The notes beneath the pieces were generated by a model that ran no database searches, was not told the origin of the DNA, and saw only the letters and a list, made by a program, of their open reading frames with translations. DNA of 64,000 nucleotides from positions 900,721 to 964,720 of the forward strand of contig VZTI01001820.1 in the NCBI GenBank assembly GCA_013397865.1, in the 5' to 3' direction. Every line of letters starts with the position of its first letter. Positions within the stretch are counted from its first letter, which is position 1. Origin of the DNA: Struthidea cinerea. Taxonomy: Eukaryota > Chordata > Aves > Passeriformes > Corcoracidae. The position numbers and the translations under genes are program-made. Positions 22,507-35,700 of this stretch are shown here, piece after piece.

Positions 22507-24831
22507 GTGAGTGGTCCTGTGGTGGACCCTGGGACTGCTTTTGTTTGATATGTTTGGATGGTGTCATGCATTCTTTGGACCCCTGGCTTGCGTCTGTGCA
22601 AACACCTCATGTTCTTACTTCCGGGTTTGTCCCTCTGATTCTCTGTGTCCATCATCTACATAAACAGCAGTATTACTGCTAATTCTGCTCTATAGTGAGG
22701 AGAAGCTGAGGCACCTTCCAATTTTGGGGAGAACAACTCTTTCCCAAATGATGCATCTCCTTTAAATTAACTGTCAGCTTCTTCTCATACCAGTGGGAGA
22801 AATGTGCAATACCTTACAGCATTGCTCAAATATATGTTGTGACAAACATTACAGCCAAAACCATACTTTTTTTAGGTTCCGCACCACACACATTCAAGGA
22901 AAAATATTCTCTCTTTGTCACATGTCCTGAGAGCTGAATAGATTTTTGAAGCAGTTGGAGGCAGTGTTCCAAGATCAGAGATCAGACCATGTACCTTTTT
23001 TCCTTCTTCTTGAAAAGAAATCCTGATGGCTGGCCATAATGTTGTCTGTGATCATACTTTGTCTTGGCATGTTTATTAGCTCAATGTGGACTTCCATGAG
23101 ACTGTTCTCCTCCCTCTATCAGTCCTAAGCATTTATAGCAATTACTTTCTCTGGGGTTCTGCTGATTATCTTATGAAAATCTGTCTCATACAGGAAAGAT
23201 ACCCAGTCAGGTGATAATAAGTTTGAAATAACAATATGTGCAACAATTTGAAGTTGCAACACAATTCAGAAGGGAAGTGAGTGGTAACTGATGTTTTTAT
23301 TTCAGCCTCATCAAAAGAATTTGATTGAATCTATTTTTTTTTATTGCTGGTGAGGCTTATTTTAAAACAAAAAAAAACAAGCCAAAAAACAACCCAAAAG
23401 GGAAGTTCTGTCTGCCTGCCCAAAGGTGACATTTCTCTTCTAGGAGGGCTAAAGCCCTAGACAGTGTTTGTGGAAGTATCTGTAGCTTAATGCCTTTCAA
23501 CAGCAGTCCCTAGCTAAGGTTCTTGATTGTTCTTGATTATGGTGAAAGACGTAAAGAATAATTATGGGAGGGGATCTTGATTTCTGCTACTGCACTCTTA
23601 TGTGAAATGCATGCCAACACAGAGCATAACACCACATTCTGATACAGAGAAGCATCTGTATGTAAATGAACTTGAGTTTTCAAAGGGCTCCAGTGTTGAG
23701 TCCCAAATCTTTTCAGCAACTTTTAAAATTCACTAAAAAAATCAATTACAGAGTAGTTTGTGCTGGGAAGAGGAAACGAAGCATGTCCTCTGCTGAAGCC
23801 TCACGCTGTGATGAATGGTCAGTAGGTCTGGTGAGCCAGTTGTCTGTTCCAGTTTGGTCTTTGTTTCTGTAAATGAGCCAGTGTGTATCTGGAAGAATGG
23901 GAAGTAGTGTGGAAACTTGATCCAACTGATCCAACAAATAGCTCAGTTGTTACTGTGATAAAAGCATAGGATGACGATTTCAAATGTTTAAATAATGGTG
24001 ATATTTTTAATTAAATGAGTTATTATAACCTTCTTTAACACTGCAATTACTGTTTGTTGCTGAAATAAGTAGAAAAAAAAGGAGTATAGGTCATATGCTA
24101 CATTCTAATCTTTCCATTTAAATATCTCTAAAACCAGAATAAGAAGTAGCATAATAGGATGAAAAAACATCTTTTGTTAAATCTTTATCACACACATTTT
24201 GACTACCAGGCTTAAAGATTGTATTTAGATTTGGATGGTGTAACAATTGCTGTTATATTAGGCTATTTTTATATGCATTTATTTAATGCACTAATCTAAA
24301 TAAAGCTACTTTTAAGAAGTGCTAGGTTTGGTCTGATTACTATAAAAATTAAGAGAAATGGTGTCCCCCTTGATTTTCTCCTTTGGTGCTAAGGGTGCAG
24401 CTGAGAAGATGCTCAAAATCCCCACATTGTTCAAAGCTGGATTTCTCAGTTGCTCATCAAAGTTTTCTTGTTCCTCCCTCACAGTTCTGAGGCATTTTAT
24501 ACACATCTACATAAAAGATTTTTTTGCATAGTTAATCAGTGGAGGTAGAGTAGGGGGATTTTCCCATAATCAGTAAAAAATGAAAATATTAAATTCTGCT
24601 GTAGTCTAACCCCATGCAATTCTAGCACTACCAGAGAGTGACTGTGGCTATACCACCTCATCCTCGAGTGAAACTTGTCATCAGCAAAATGTGTATGTTC
24701 TCTGGTGGCTCAGCACAGGCTAAGACGAGAAAACATTGGAAACTTTAGATTTCCCCATGCCTCTGGAGAGAAACTTGTGCTGCACCTTCACGAGTGACTT
24801 CTGGCTGTAGCTGCTCGAAGGCAGCAGCTTT

Positions 24832-24920
24832 GCGCACCCTTTCAGCTGAGGCTTGCACACTCTTTAGCCGAGTCTCATACACCTTTTAGCTTGAGCTTGG
24901 CACCCTTTCAGCTGCGGCTG
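24832..24920. repeat. Degenerate tandem repeat, four units of about 22 bp
   Basis: Four successive imperfect copies of a unit like GCACCCTTTCAGCTGAGGCTT lie side by side, ending in a locally GC-rich stretch that continues to about 25050. No coding role is apparent. Confidence 0.5.
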
Positions 24921-25950
24921 CCACCGAGGGAGCTGCGCTCCCCTTGGCCCTGTTCCTGCGCAGCCGTGCAGTGATGGCCCCTTGAAGAGGGGCTGTAAAA
25001 GTGTCCCGGACACAGCCCGCGTTCCCTGCTCCTCCGTCTCCTTAATGAACACAGGAAGCTACAAACTTGGTTTTCCTCTGCTTTTTTGAGCTCGTGCAGC
25101 CTGCCGGCAGTAAATATCACACCAGTTTCTAATAACTTATGTTCTCTTTATGTTTTAATCAGAAAAAGACTGACGTGGGCTTTATTCCTAAGGCAACCGC
25201 CCCCACCCCGGCTGTACCATGCCTCATGCCCACACAGCCTCCCGTGACGCAGAGAGCTGCTCGCAGCGTTGGGCTCAGGAGCTGCGCTCCTTGGGAAATC
25301 CCCCTGTGTAAAGGAGTCGGTCTTGTGCAATAGTACGGGCCTTGCAGCTTCCGCTTTTCGAGCTGTAGAAGAGGTAACCTGGAAAGCTCTATCCTCATCC
25401 AACATGATTTTGGAGCTGGGAGTAATTATGCTTCTATGCTTGAACAAGCGGCAGCTCTGATTGGGGAAGTTGTAGGGTACCTGTGTGTCTCACAGAGACC
25501 TTCTCAGCATCCTCCCCCACTGCCCCTCCTCGGGGATTCCCTGGGAAGCTGCATTCCCCAGATAATCTGAAATCCCCAGGGATGGGAGTGATGACTGCTC
25601 TGCTTTCTGTTGGCAGAGAAAATCACCCCCAACCTTCCAAAAAGGGAGAGAAGAAACCCCAATTGCAGTGACACTCCTGGGTTTTGCTCCAGTTCTGAAA
25701 CTTTGGGCAAAGTGCTCTAGTTCTTCCTGGAAATGGAAATTCCAGCTGAGGGAAGTTGGTTAACATGGAAAGGGCCCAACTCCCTCCTTTCCCTATTTTA
25801 TCTGCAAAGTCCATGGGAGAGTTTCTGTGCTACTCAACCCTGCCAGGGATACAATGCACAGCATATTTTCTCTTGATGTAACACTGGAAGAAGTCCTTTT
25901 CTACATGTACAGCATGAAAACTGTGTTAATTCTGTTTTCTTCCTTTTAAG

Positions 25951-26127
25951 GCATTTACACAGCTTGAAGAAATTTCGCTTGTGTTTTACAACCAGAGAGC
26001 AAAGGCAGACAAATGGTTGCTGTCAGCACGCGAGTGGCTCTGTACTGCACCAAGCCTGAGAGCAAGCACTGCTGATGGACTTTGGGATCAGTTTGCTACA
26101 AGCGCCTGGATTACAAAACAGGTGGCA
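25951..26127 (+). CDS. Candidate internal exon, unknown gene (helical, Trp-containing)
   Basis: A 59-codon phase-0 segment between a strong acceptor (TTTTCTTCCTTTTAAG) and a GTGAGT donor. It would encode QLEEISLVFYNQRAKADKWL followed by LLSAREWL-type sequence. It looks amphipathic and helical, loosely like a spectrin-type repeat, but I cannot name a family. A second donor six bases upstream would also keep phase. It is phase-compatible with 22454-22506. The next exon downstream is not identified. Confidence 0.32.
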
Positions 26128-28505
26128 GTGAGTAAACTTTCTCATCACCCACTTCAATTCAAAACAGGAAAGCTTTTTCTGTCATGGAGAATTGTTGTTT
26201 CTTGAATGGGAAAGTCCACAAGAGAAACCCCCTCTACCTTTCGGAGAGACGCTTTTTTGATATGGGATACTTGGGACAGTGTGTGAGACTGTGGTACATA
26301 AATATGAAGCTTAATATTTGTAAGCAATTAGCTTCACATTGGGTAAACACAGGCCTTTTATCCATCACCCATCTGAAACACCAGTGCATTACAAGCTGGA
26401 GCCCCATTTTCCCCTGTGTGGAGACCTCTGGGCTCCCCAGTGATTTGCTCTCTCACTGTGCTGTAGCTGCTCTGCCTCATGTGCGTGTACAGGTGCTGTG
26501 CCCTTGCAAGCAGCTGCTGCATCTGTGTGCCTGCGTGCCCTGCGTGGTGTGTGCCCAAGTGAGCGCCCACTCCAGCAAGTCGGCTGCCCCCATCACCCTT
26601 TGTCACCCAGCCTCAGCTGGCAGTGCCCCTGCGAGCCCCCACCACTCCTGCTTACTCACCACTCATTTTCTGGGAGGCCGGCAGGGAGGTAGGGATATGC
26701 CAGACAGTGGGGTGCATCCGCAGCTTCCTCTGCAGCTGGGGACAGAGCATCCCACTGTGAGCCCTCTGCCAGTGCCCAGCCGTAGCCCAGGGCAAGTACT
26801 GCCTTGTGACCTCTTGTGCTTCTCTGCCTTTTGATTCACACTTTTCATCATGTTAAAATTGCACAAGTCACGGGCTGGGCTGTGCCATCCTCCCTCTTCT
26901 GGCCTGCTCACACCTACCTCTGAAACTTACTTTCCTCTCTCCCTTGTGCTGGGAAAAGCCCTGGGTAGGGTCTTTACTGAGGCAAATAATTCCTGCTTTC
27001 TGTATACTTTCTCACCTGCCAGCTTAGTCAATGCTGGACAGCTGCACCACTTACACCTTTCTGGTGCTAAGTCCACATTCTGGATAAATGTTGTCCCTCT
27101 TCAACAGCTGGGAAAAGGGCAGATCCTGACAGTCAGAAGGCAGCAAAACACCCTGTCCTGTTTTGATTTTGAGTTTATCCCCAGCATTAATAGAAAAAAG
27201 CTTTTATCTGCGTGGAGTTTAAGCATAACAAGTGCTTGGTGGTGGCAAATAGTCTGTTGGAAAGCTCTCCATCCCATAGTGTGTAGGGACAACGTGGACA
27301 TGGCCTTGCAGTAGCTTGTAATGCACAGAGAGAGAGTTTGGGTGGTCTGCTCCCAGGAGTAGCAACTCAGTGGGTGGGGTGGTGCTGTAGATCATAATTT
27401 TGGATGACTTCAGTGCAGCACAGAAGACTAAACTTCACACTGCTGTTCCTTGTCAAAAAACATTTACTGCTTAGCTGAACCACAGCCGAGCCTCCTCGTC
27501 GCTGCTCTGTGGAGTTCCACGTGGCACCACAGGGTGCAGGTTGTCCTGCTCTCAGGGTACATGGCCCTGCACCAGCAGAGGTGCAAGGGGCTGACAAAGC
27601 TGAGCACTTCTGCCCTCCAGGCATGTGCTCCTAGCCACGCAATGACTGTGCTGATGAGCTCTACTCGATGATGTTTAGAAATGTTCCACCACAAGTGCTT
27701 GGAAAACTATGAAAAACAAAGAAGATCTCTGGCTCTGCCAGCAAAAACATCTCCCTAAAAAGAGAAGATAAATTACTTTTTCTACATGGTAGGCTCGCTT
27801 TACAGAAAGACAAATGCCACCAATAGTGGTGGGAGGGATAAAGGAGGCAGCTTGTATAAGGAGGTGATTTTTTTCAGCATGAAATTATGCATCTGTTCTG
27901 CCTGCCACAGACCTTGCAGCATCAGCCCTCCCTCCCTTGGCTCAGCTTCTTTCTCTCAGCATGAGGCTGCAAGCTGCTGTGCTAAAAATACATATTTTTA
28001 ACATGAAATAGCTGCTTCTGCAGGGGCACACAACAAAGACACCACAGCACTCCTTGCAAGCTCTGAACCTGCTTGGACTTCTCTTCTGAGGCTGGAGTAT
28101 GAGGCCATGGATTAGAAAGGGCTTTGCTGGCATCCCAGGTGAACTAAGAAACCTTTCCCATCCCTCCATGGATTTCTCTAAAACTGAATTTGAAGAAGAG
28201 TCTTCCCAGAAGGTTTGTTCACAGTCCTGTAAGCATGAACCAGAATAATGTTACCATTTGTTCTGGGACATTTTCCTACAAATTTCTCATTATTTCAGGG
28301 TAATTCTTTCAAGACCTGTTGGGTACATGTAGTAGCTGCAGTGTTTAATCCCTGTGAAGAGCTGTAGACTTTTCTGTTTGGGCTGAGAGCTGACAAAGTC
28401 TGGTGTATCAGATGCTTCTTACCAACAAAAAAACTCTCATTCACTAAAAAAGTCATTCTATCAATCATTGAATGAAGAGATAAAAATTATAACAAATTGA
28501 AGCCA
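26128..28505. other. Intergenic or intronic, nothing recognised
   Basis: GC-moderate sequence with long random-looking open frames (one of 216 residues at 26184-26834 rich in Cys, His, Pro and Ser). No splice-supported exon, RNA gene or repeat family is recognised. Confidence 0.5.
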
Positions 28506-28511
28506 GGTAAC
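28506..28511. repeat. Target-site duplication, left copy (GGTAAC)
   Basis: Identical to 28888-28893 on the other side of the solo LTR. Confidence 0.8.
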
Positions 28512-28887
28512 TGTCGCTGTTACGTCCGAGGCGCATAAAGAAAACGACGCAGAGTCCAGGCTCATGAACAGTGGAAGCCGAAGCTTTTCTTTAATAATTT
28601 TCTGACTACTATATAGGATAGATAACAAAAAGTGTGTTGAGTGGCAATAGGTAATTGGTTCCTCGGCCATCCACTCCTTGAGAGGATTGGCCAAGTCCTA
28701 AGAGACCTATTCCATAATATTTACAAAGTCAAAGCCATAACAATCTTGCAAAACAGCTTGCGGGTACAAGAAAGTTTATGAAACTGTGACTTTGTTTAAA
28801 ATAGTTTACATAGGAAAGACAGTCTGCTCACAGAATATTGAGAAAAGGCTGAAGAATTTCTCTGCTTCTAGCTTTTTAGCACCTACA
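28512..28887 (-). mobile_element. Solo LTR of an endogenous retrovirus (class II/ERVK-like) with 6-bp target duplication
   Basis: A 376-base element, TG...CA on either strand, flanked on both sides by GGTAAC (28506-28511 and 28888-28893), a perfect 6-bp target-site duplication. Read on the minus strand it has a CTATATAG TATA-like box, an ATTAAA signal and a CGTAACAGCGACA 3' end. No internal viral genes remain, so it is a solo LTR left by recombination. The 6-bp duplication favours a class II element. Confidence 0.85.
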
Positions 28888-28893
28888 GGTAAC
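28888..28893. repeat. Target-site duplication, right copy (GGTAAC)
   Basis: Identical to 28506-28511 on the other side of the solo LTR. Confidence 0.8.
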
Positions 28894-28896
28894 ATT

Positions 28897-29700
28897 GGAA
28901 TCACAAACTGGTAAGGCTGGAAAAGACCAGTGGGGACCTCTGGAGGTCACCTCATCCAACCTCCTGCTCAAAGCAGGTCAGCTAAAACAGACTGCCCAGG
29001 GCCATGTCCAGTTATGTTGAATGTCTGCAAGGATGGAGGCAATTTTTTCCATTTACATCTCTGGGCTGCCTGCTGCAGTGCTTGACCACCCTCACAGTAG
29101 AGCATGTTTTCTTTGTGTTTTAAGGGAATTTCTTGTGTTTCAGCTTCTGCTCATTGCCTCTTGTCCTGTCACTGGGCACCACTGAAAAGAACTTTACTCC
29201 ATCTCCTGTAAACCCTTTCATCAGGTATTTATACATAAGGGTGAGATCCTCCCTGAGTCTTCTCCAGGCTGAGCAGTCTCAGCTCTCTCAATTTGCCCCG
29301 ATATAAGAGATGGGTCCAGTCCTGTAACCAACTTCCTGATCCTTCATTGGACTCTCTCCAGTATGTCCATGTCCCTCTTATAGTGAGGAATCCTGAACTG
29401 GACACAGCACTCCAGGCGCAAGAGGGGAACTGCTGGCAAAGCTTTGTCTCATGCAACCCATGACACCATTGGTCTTCTTTGCCAAAGTTTCCCAGATCTT
29501 ATTATTGGCTCTCCTGAAAGAGGAGGAGTATTTTCTTTTTTCCAGTCTTCAGGTATCTCTCCTGATTGCCAAGATTACAGAGTGACCTTGCAATAACATT
29601 GGCCAGCCCCTCAGCACTCATGGGTACATCCTGTGAAGTCTCATGGGCCTGCATATATCCAGTTTGTTTAAATATTCCCTAGCATGACTACTGAAAGTAA
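28897..29700 (-). mobile_element. CR1 LINE 3' region, antisense
   Basis: Starts with the antisense CR1 3' end (GGAATCACAAACTGGTAAGG, GGTCACCTCATCCAACCTCC). It continues through the conserved CCCTCACAGTAGAG-type and GGACACAGCACTCCAGGCGC segments. The part beyond about 29510 is more diverged but resembles the region further 5' in CR1. It lies next to the solo LTR with only a few bases between. Confidence 0.8.
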
Positions 29701-32700
29701 GTCTTTCTTGCTCTGATCTCGGGGTAGTTATAGCATTATATAGTAAGGATGCAATTTTCTCTTAATTCTCTGCAGCGCTCACAGCACGATGAGGTTTTAT
29801 CCCTGTTCAGTTCTACAGTATTCTCCAGAAAAAAAAATTACCTCATCAGCAGGTTTTCATGTAATTATAACCTCTATATCTACCTTCCTTCCCTCCCTTT
29901 TCCTCCCACTCACCTCCAGCACCTTATTCCTAAATCCTCCTCCTCCCTCAGTACCTATGAGAGAACATGGGCAGTGCAGCATGTCCATAGACTCACACTG
30001 ACTGCTCTGAGGGGCACAGGAGTTGCAAGCTTAAAACCTTGTCAGTGTATGCTTGAAAATTTCGGCTCCATTTTGCAGATGAGGTGAGCTCCGGTGAAGA
30101 TTTTCCATTTACCTCCTCCTATCCCCAGCGCTGACATCATCAAATCCCCAGCAAGGGGTACTGTTGCTGCATCTTCACAGTGAAAAGGTGAAAAGACTCT
30201 GTTTAAACATACAAATTTAACTTGCTATCCAGGGTGTGCTTTAGAATACTGCAGAATTTTCCTGAAAAATTAATGATGTTAAAATGTGCTAATGGCAGGC
30301 GAGAGCAGCACTGTATGTCCATCAGGGATGGTGCAGGCTGTGGAGCTGCTCCCTGGGGACCCTCTGCCCCATGCTGCCCCATGCGTGGGATAGCACAGCA
30401 CGGCATGGCAGCCCACCTGCCCCACCACTGTGAGCCTGGCCTGAGCTGACTGTGCTCTTGACAAGCCTTGGACAGGCGTGGGGAAGAGTTCCTGGTGGTT
30501 GCTGTCAAGCGTGCTGGTCCTCACCCTTCCAGAGAGTAGGCGTACTCTGAAATGACAGGGTTTTTTCCAAAGTGTTTGTCTGTCTTTTATGTTTGCCTCC
30601 TCAAGCAGAAGAACACTCTCTGCATTAATACACCACTGCAGCCTTTTCAGAAATATTGGCCTGGCCTTTGTCTGTCCATCTGCAGAGCCCCTCAGCTGGC
30701 TTGTGGAACGGATAAGCCCCGCTCCATTTCTTTCTGTATGTGCCCACGTCACCCCAGCAACCTGCCTCAGCCCCAGCCTGCTCCCCATCTTCCTGTCTGG
30801 TCTGGATGCCAAAACCTGCTTCTTTTCCCCATGCTGACACTTTTTTCCTTCTTAGCTCTTTCAGTGAGACTGGATCCTTCTGTAGTTCCAGCCATGGTGT
30901 GACAGCTGGATTTTGGACATTGCTAGCTGAGAAGATCTTCTATCCAACAAAACATTACCCATGCAGCAGGACAAAAAAAAGGGAAAACATTTAGCAATTT
31001 ACAATCCCATCCTGGGAGATCTGTTGACAGTGAGCGTGGAGAGCCAGGCTTCACCTCCAGATTGTTTCTGTACATCCAGATCGCGTTTGCAAGCCCAGAG
31101 CAGGTTACGTTTGCCATAAACCAGATGTCTAAAGCCAAGTACACAATGGGCACACTGAACCCCTAAACAGACAGAAGTCTCTGACTTCAAGCCCATGCCC
31201 CTGCCAGTCTGGGATTCTTCTGAAAAGATTTCAATTCCATGTTCTAGAGCATGTAGTTATAACTTGGAGGGAGGGAAATCCTACCCATGGGCTCAGTTAG
31301 AAAATGAGATGCATCCCATAAAGCACTTCTTTTTCTGCATGTAACAGAAAATTAATTAGCTGGTATCCTTCTCTATTAATCTGCATATGACCAGTGAGTG
31401 GTTTCTACAGAACCCAGTGGGTTAATCCCAATGCCAAGGTGCACCCTGCAAAACACCTGTTAAATGAGTCACCAGAAACTGCTGTGGAGGATACTGATGG
31501 GGTAGAAACCAAATTAACTATGCAACTGCTTGCTACTGGAGGAGCCTCACCATGATGAGCCAGGCTGCTCTGTGGCACTGCTTCCAGAGGAAAAAACTGG
31601 ATCCACACAGCCTCTGCTTTGCCTCTGACGTGACAAAGGAGAAGCACTGCAGCAATCGCTTGTGCTTTGAGGTTGATCACATCTGACTTTCTGCAACCAC
31701 ACTCAATGGATAGAGACGATTAGAGTAGATTCTGGTGCTCTTTGTGTCTCTCTAGTGCCGGGATGCTGATGAGCAGTGACAGTTGCACGACTGCTGTCCT
31801 TTTCCATGGTGGATATTGGAGATGGAAGGGTAGAGACATGGTGGTACGTGCTGCTTCTTGCAACCCTGTTCTGGGAGGCTTTTTCCCCGGAAGATCCTCA
31901 CTGCCATACGGGAGAAATAAGAATTGCATTGGAAGATGCCTGGACCAGCAGAATATTTATGTGGATGTATAGACATATATATCAGTATATTTATCTGTAT
32001 TTCTCCAAATAGATGTGAAGATCAGTCATTTGCTTTGGGGAGGGGAGGGAAGGTCAGAGTGGACACATTACCTAACTGCACAAGGAACTAGGTCATAATG
32101 TGTTTGCTCCATGAAACAATCTTTCTTCTGATCTGTGTCACACTTTAAATGCCACCACAGCCAAACTGCCCCCTGGTAATTCACATCCCCCTGGTTCTGC
32201 CCTCCCTGATCTTCTCCCTGTGCAATCCCTTCACTTACCTAATGATACAGCACAAGCCATGATTGCACCCATAACCATACACCATTTTTCTGGAGCTCAG
32301 TGGGAAACCATCACCATTCAGAAATGCAATCAAAACATAGCAGCCCGCAAAGAGCTGCAAAATCAAAGAGTCCATGTGTGTTTGAGCAGTTTGTGAAGGA
32401 CACTGTGGACAGGCCGTGTGCCTGTGCAGGCTTCCGCTACCAGAGAGGTGCCTGGAGACCAGCACGTGCTGCTGCAAGGTGAGCAGAGGCACCCAAGCAG
32501 TGCTGTCAGCATGCTGCTGTGCGGGCTGAGGTAACCCACTGCAGGGGATGTCAGTGCTGGCAGCACAAAGGCAGCATCCCCACCTCTCTGAGTTCTGTTT
32601 ACAGAGCCTCGGTCTCAGTCGGCAGCAGCCACGTTGCCATGGCCAGCGGGAAAGTGGTTGTATTCCAGGCTTCAGAAAAGAAGATGGCATTTCCCTGTCT

Positions 32701-35700
32701 TTGAAGCCACTGAGCTGTGTAGACACTGTGTTTGCAGGAGATGCTCCCTCTTTAGGGAAGAGATATTTTGGAGCAATAGCCTCTCATCTAGCATCAGTGT
32801 CACATGGGACACTAAGCACCAAAAGGACAGTGGGACACCAAAGTGAGGGACAGTACGTTTTGCTTTGAAGTTTCAGAAGCTGCTTACAGTGAGAAAATAG
32901 TTTTAATATAAATTCCAGCCTGTCCAGATTTGTTGGTAGAAAGTGTCCAGTGGAGTTTTAGCTGTTTTACATATTTAAGAACAGGTGTGAAGCTGAAGTT
33001 CTGTAATTCCTGTGCACTTCTCAGCTATTCTCTGCCATGAGACATTTCATATGTTTTATACCCCAATGCACTTCCCCTCCCATTGCTATAGCCCTGAAGT
33101 ATTTAAATATATCTTCGTAACTTCACTTAAATATAACTTCGTAACTTCACTTCACTTCACTGGAAAAAGAAAATATATTACTGCCTCTCACACACAAAGT
33201 AATTATCCCAAAGGCTGTTCTGTGGTCTCTCTTGGTCTTTGTCATGCATGAGGTGGAAGCTTGGTGCTGAATATTTTGTTCCAGCAGAGATCATGGTCAT
33301 TCCCGCTGTCCTCTTCAGCTGAGTCAATGCAACTCTTTTTGAGAGCTGTAGCATAAACTAAACCAGCGACATGATTTGGGTTAAGAAGCAACAGTCAAAT
33401 GGGGGGAAGCTGCATTTGTTTAATATATGTCCAAGCAGAGCAAATAGTTTGCTTTTATTACCCATTTTCAGAAGTGTAACTGTCTGCTGGCACGTGAGGT
33501 GAGACGCTGGGCTGGCTGTGCCCGCAGCTGTGCCGCCCCAGGGCACAGGGGTTCTGTGCTGGAGGCCACTGGGACCCCCAGGCAGGTCTTGGAACAGGGT
33601 CTGGTTCTGCTGATGTGGTAATGAGCTTATGTCCGTGTCCCAGGATGTGCCAGGACCTACCTGCCAGCTAACAGGGGGTGAGTTGGAAGTCACCAACTCC
33701 AGAAAAACCACCCGTAACACAGTGTTGGGAAATGTCTCATCCCCAGCGTGGCAAATACAGAATAAAGCCATGAAAATAAATGGCCCAAAGGAACAGGGGC
33801 ATTAGGAGGCATTTTTGCTCCTTCCAGTGTGCTCCATTTACAGACGTAAATGTGCTATATCCTCCATTCAGCTCCTTTCTTGTGTATCACCAAGGGGTGC
33901 TGTGCCTGGTCATGCTGTCAGCGACTGCCACAGCAGTGCCTTTATATTGCCTCTTTCTTCCCCTGATCTAAGATTCTCTTCAAGCATTGCCAGCTACATG
34001 ATCCCAGTGTCATGAAAAAAGCAACAAAAAGAAGTATTTTCCAGCAGCCAGGAAGTTGGCATATTTCTAGCTATAACAAAGAAAGTGGCCATAGCCTGTT
34101 TTGTACAGATGACTTCTTTAGTTAGGCCAAAAAATGTGACTATTTCAAAGCTGATTTATGTTTCTAACCAAAGTCCAGAATCTTAATCTCTCTTACTGTT
34201 TTCCCAGTCTGAACTGTGCTTGGCTGAGCAAGGAATTAGGGTTAGAGGTGGAAGTCAGAAGGAAGAAAGATCAATTGTTCCTATTGCAAAAGTAAACAGC
34301 AGTAAGTGCTTAATTGTTTCTGTATTTTCTAATCAAGTGGATTTTTCAGACCACTGCAAAGAGCCCTCAGTGTGTGCAAGCAGCACGCTCTGACATCAAA
34401 TCAATCAATCCACATCCTCCTCTCTTCTTGAGATGCTTGCTTTTCTTGTTGTTGGTCCAGGGCAAGGACAAGCTCCTCCAGTGCCCCAGGCCTCTGCAGA
34501 GGACAGAACAGCAAAAATCCCACTTCTCAGTGGATCAAACCCGTGGTATCCAGACTCAAACTGGGACAGATCTAGAGAAATGTCTGGAAATCTTACTGGG
34601 TCACCTTCTGAGTGCAGCAGGGCAATGATCAGCCCTGAAAGCTGAGTCCTGCCTTCACAGCTGCCACCAACATCAAGGGACCACAGCACAGGGCTCTGAC
34701 CCCTGACAGCCCTTGGACACTGCAGGACGAAAATATGCTCATGTGAAAACCAGCCCTTTGGTGAACACACGAGCCCCTGATACCTTGTTTCCAATGGGTT
34801 CGTGTTTCATGTTTGCCCTGGGAAATTGTGGTCTCCTATGCTGTAAAATCCAGAACAGTGGGGCTTCACCCGAAGCAAAGAAAAAGAGGGATTTCCAAAG
34901 ACTCACTTGATTTTCAGCATCAGCCATGCTCCCTGTGCCCTGGTCCTGATGCTAACCAGGCTCTGTGAGGATGTTTGGATGGAGGTAAATCACACAGCTT
35001 TGCACTACACATCAGAGCGTGGTACTCTTGCTGTCTGCAGCAGCCGAGTACCACCACGGAAAGCATCAACCATTTTGGATCAAGTTCTCATCCCAAATAA
35101 AGCCACAGTCTAAGCCCCTGGCTGCCCACATGTTTGCATGTCTTTGTGTCACCCCCAGGCTATGCAGGAGTTTCCCCTTCACCTGAATTTTTAACTCTCC
35201 CTCCTTGCCCTCCTGGAAGTGTGCTATTTATTTTAGCCCTAGCACACATCCTTCAGAATCGAATCTTCAAGCACCCAAAGGCCAAACTGGGCTCTGCTTC
35301 AATCTGATTTTTAACAGACTGGCTGCCTTCAGCAGCATTGAGACCCTGCTACCCCTGCCAGCCCTCGGCTTCATCCCCTCATAAAGATGCTGAAGGGTGT
35401 AGTTTCCTACAAAGACAAGGCTCTGGGACTGAACTGGGCTGTCATGTTAATGAATGATATCCCTGTGCTTAAAATGGCCTTGTGGAGAGTGAGATGGAGA
35501 AGGACTGGATGAGTTTCCAGAGGCTCGCTGTCCTGTATGTCATGCAGATGATTCCCCCCTCACCTTTCCTATTTTTTTCCCAAGATTTCATGTGTTTTGA
35601 CAAACAAATGTAACCAGGATGCTGAAGGGATTAACCAGGATCGAAAAGACTTTCTTGACTTGGTGATTTGGACTGTTAATCTTTGGTCTGCATTTCTCTG

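Noticed and set aside
26184..26834. 216-residue plus-strand open frame
   Set aside because: Low-complexity Cys/His/Pro/Ser composition typical of random frames in GC-rich DNA, and it starts beyond the donor of the candidate exon at 25951.
30279..30812. 177-residue minus-strand open frame
   Set aside because: No recognisable motif, and frames on the opposite strand overlap it.
32166..32176. CCAGGGGGCAG on the minus strand, a possible CTCF core
   Set aside because: Only the core matches. The 5' part of the motif (CCAS) is missing two positions and there is no CpG-rich context.
34208..34301. 94-base plus-strand segment with TTTTCCCAG acceptor and GTAAGT donor
   Set aside because: Phase does not connect to any other candidate exon downstream and the peptide is not recognisable.
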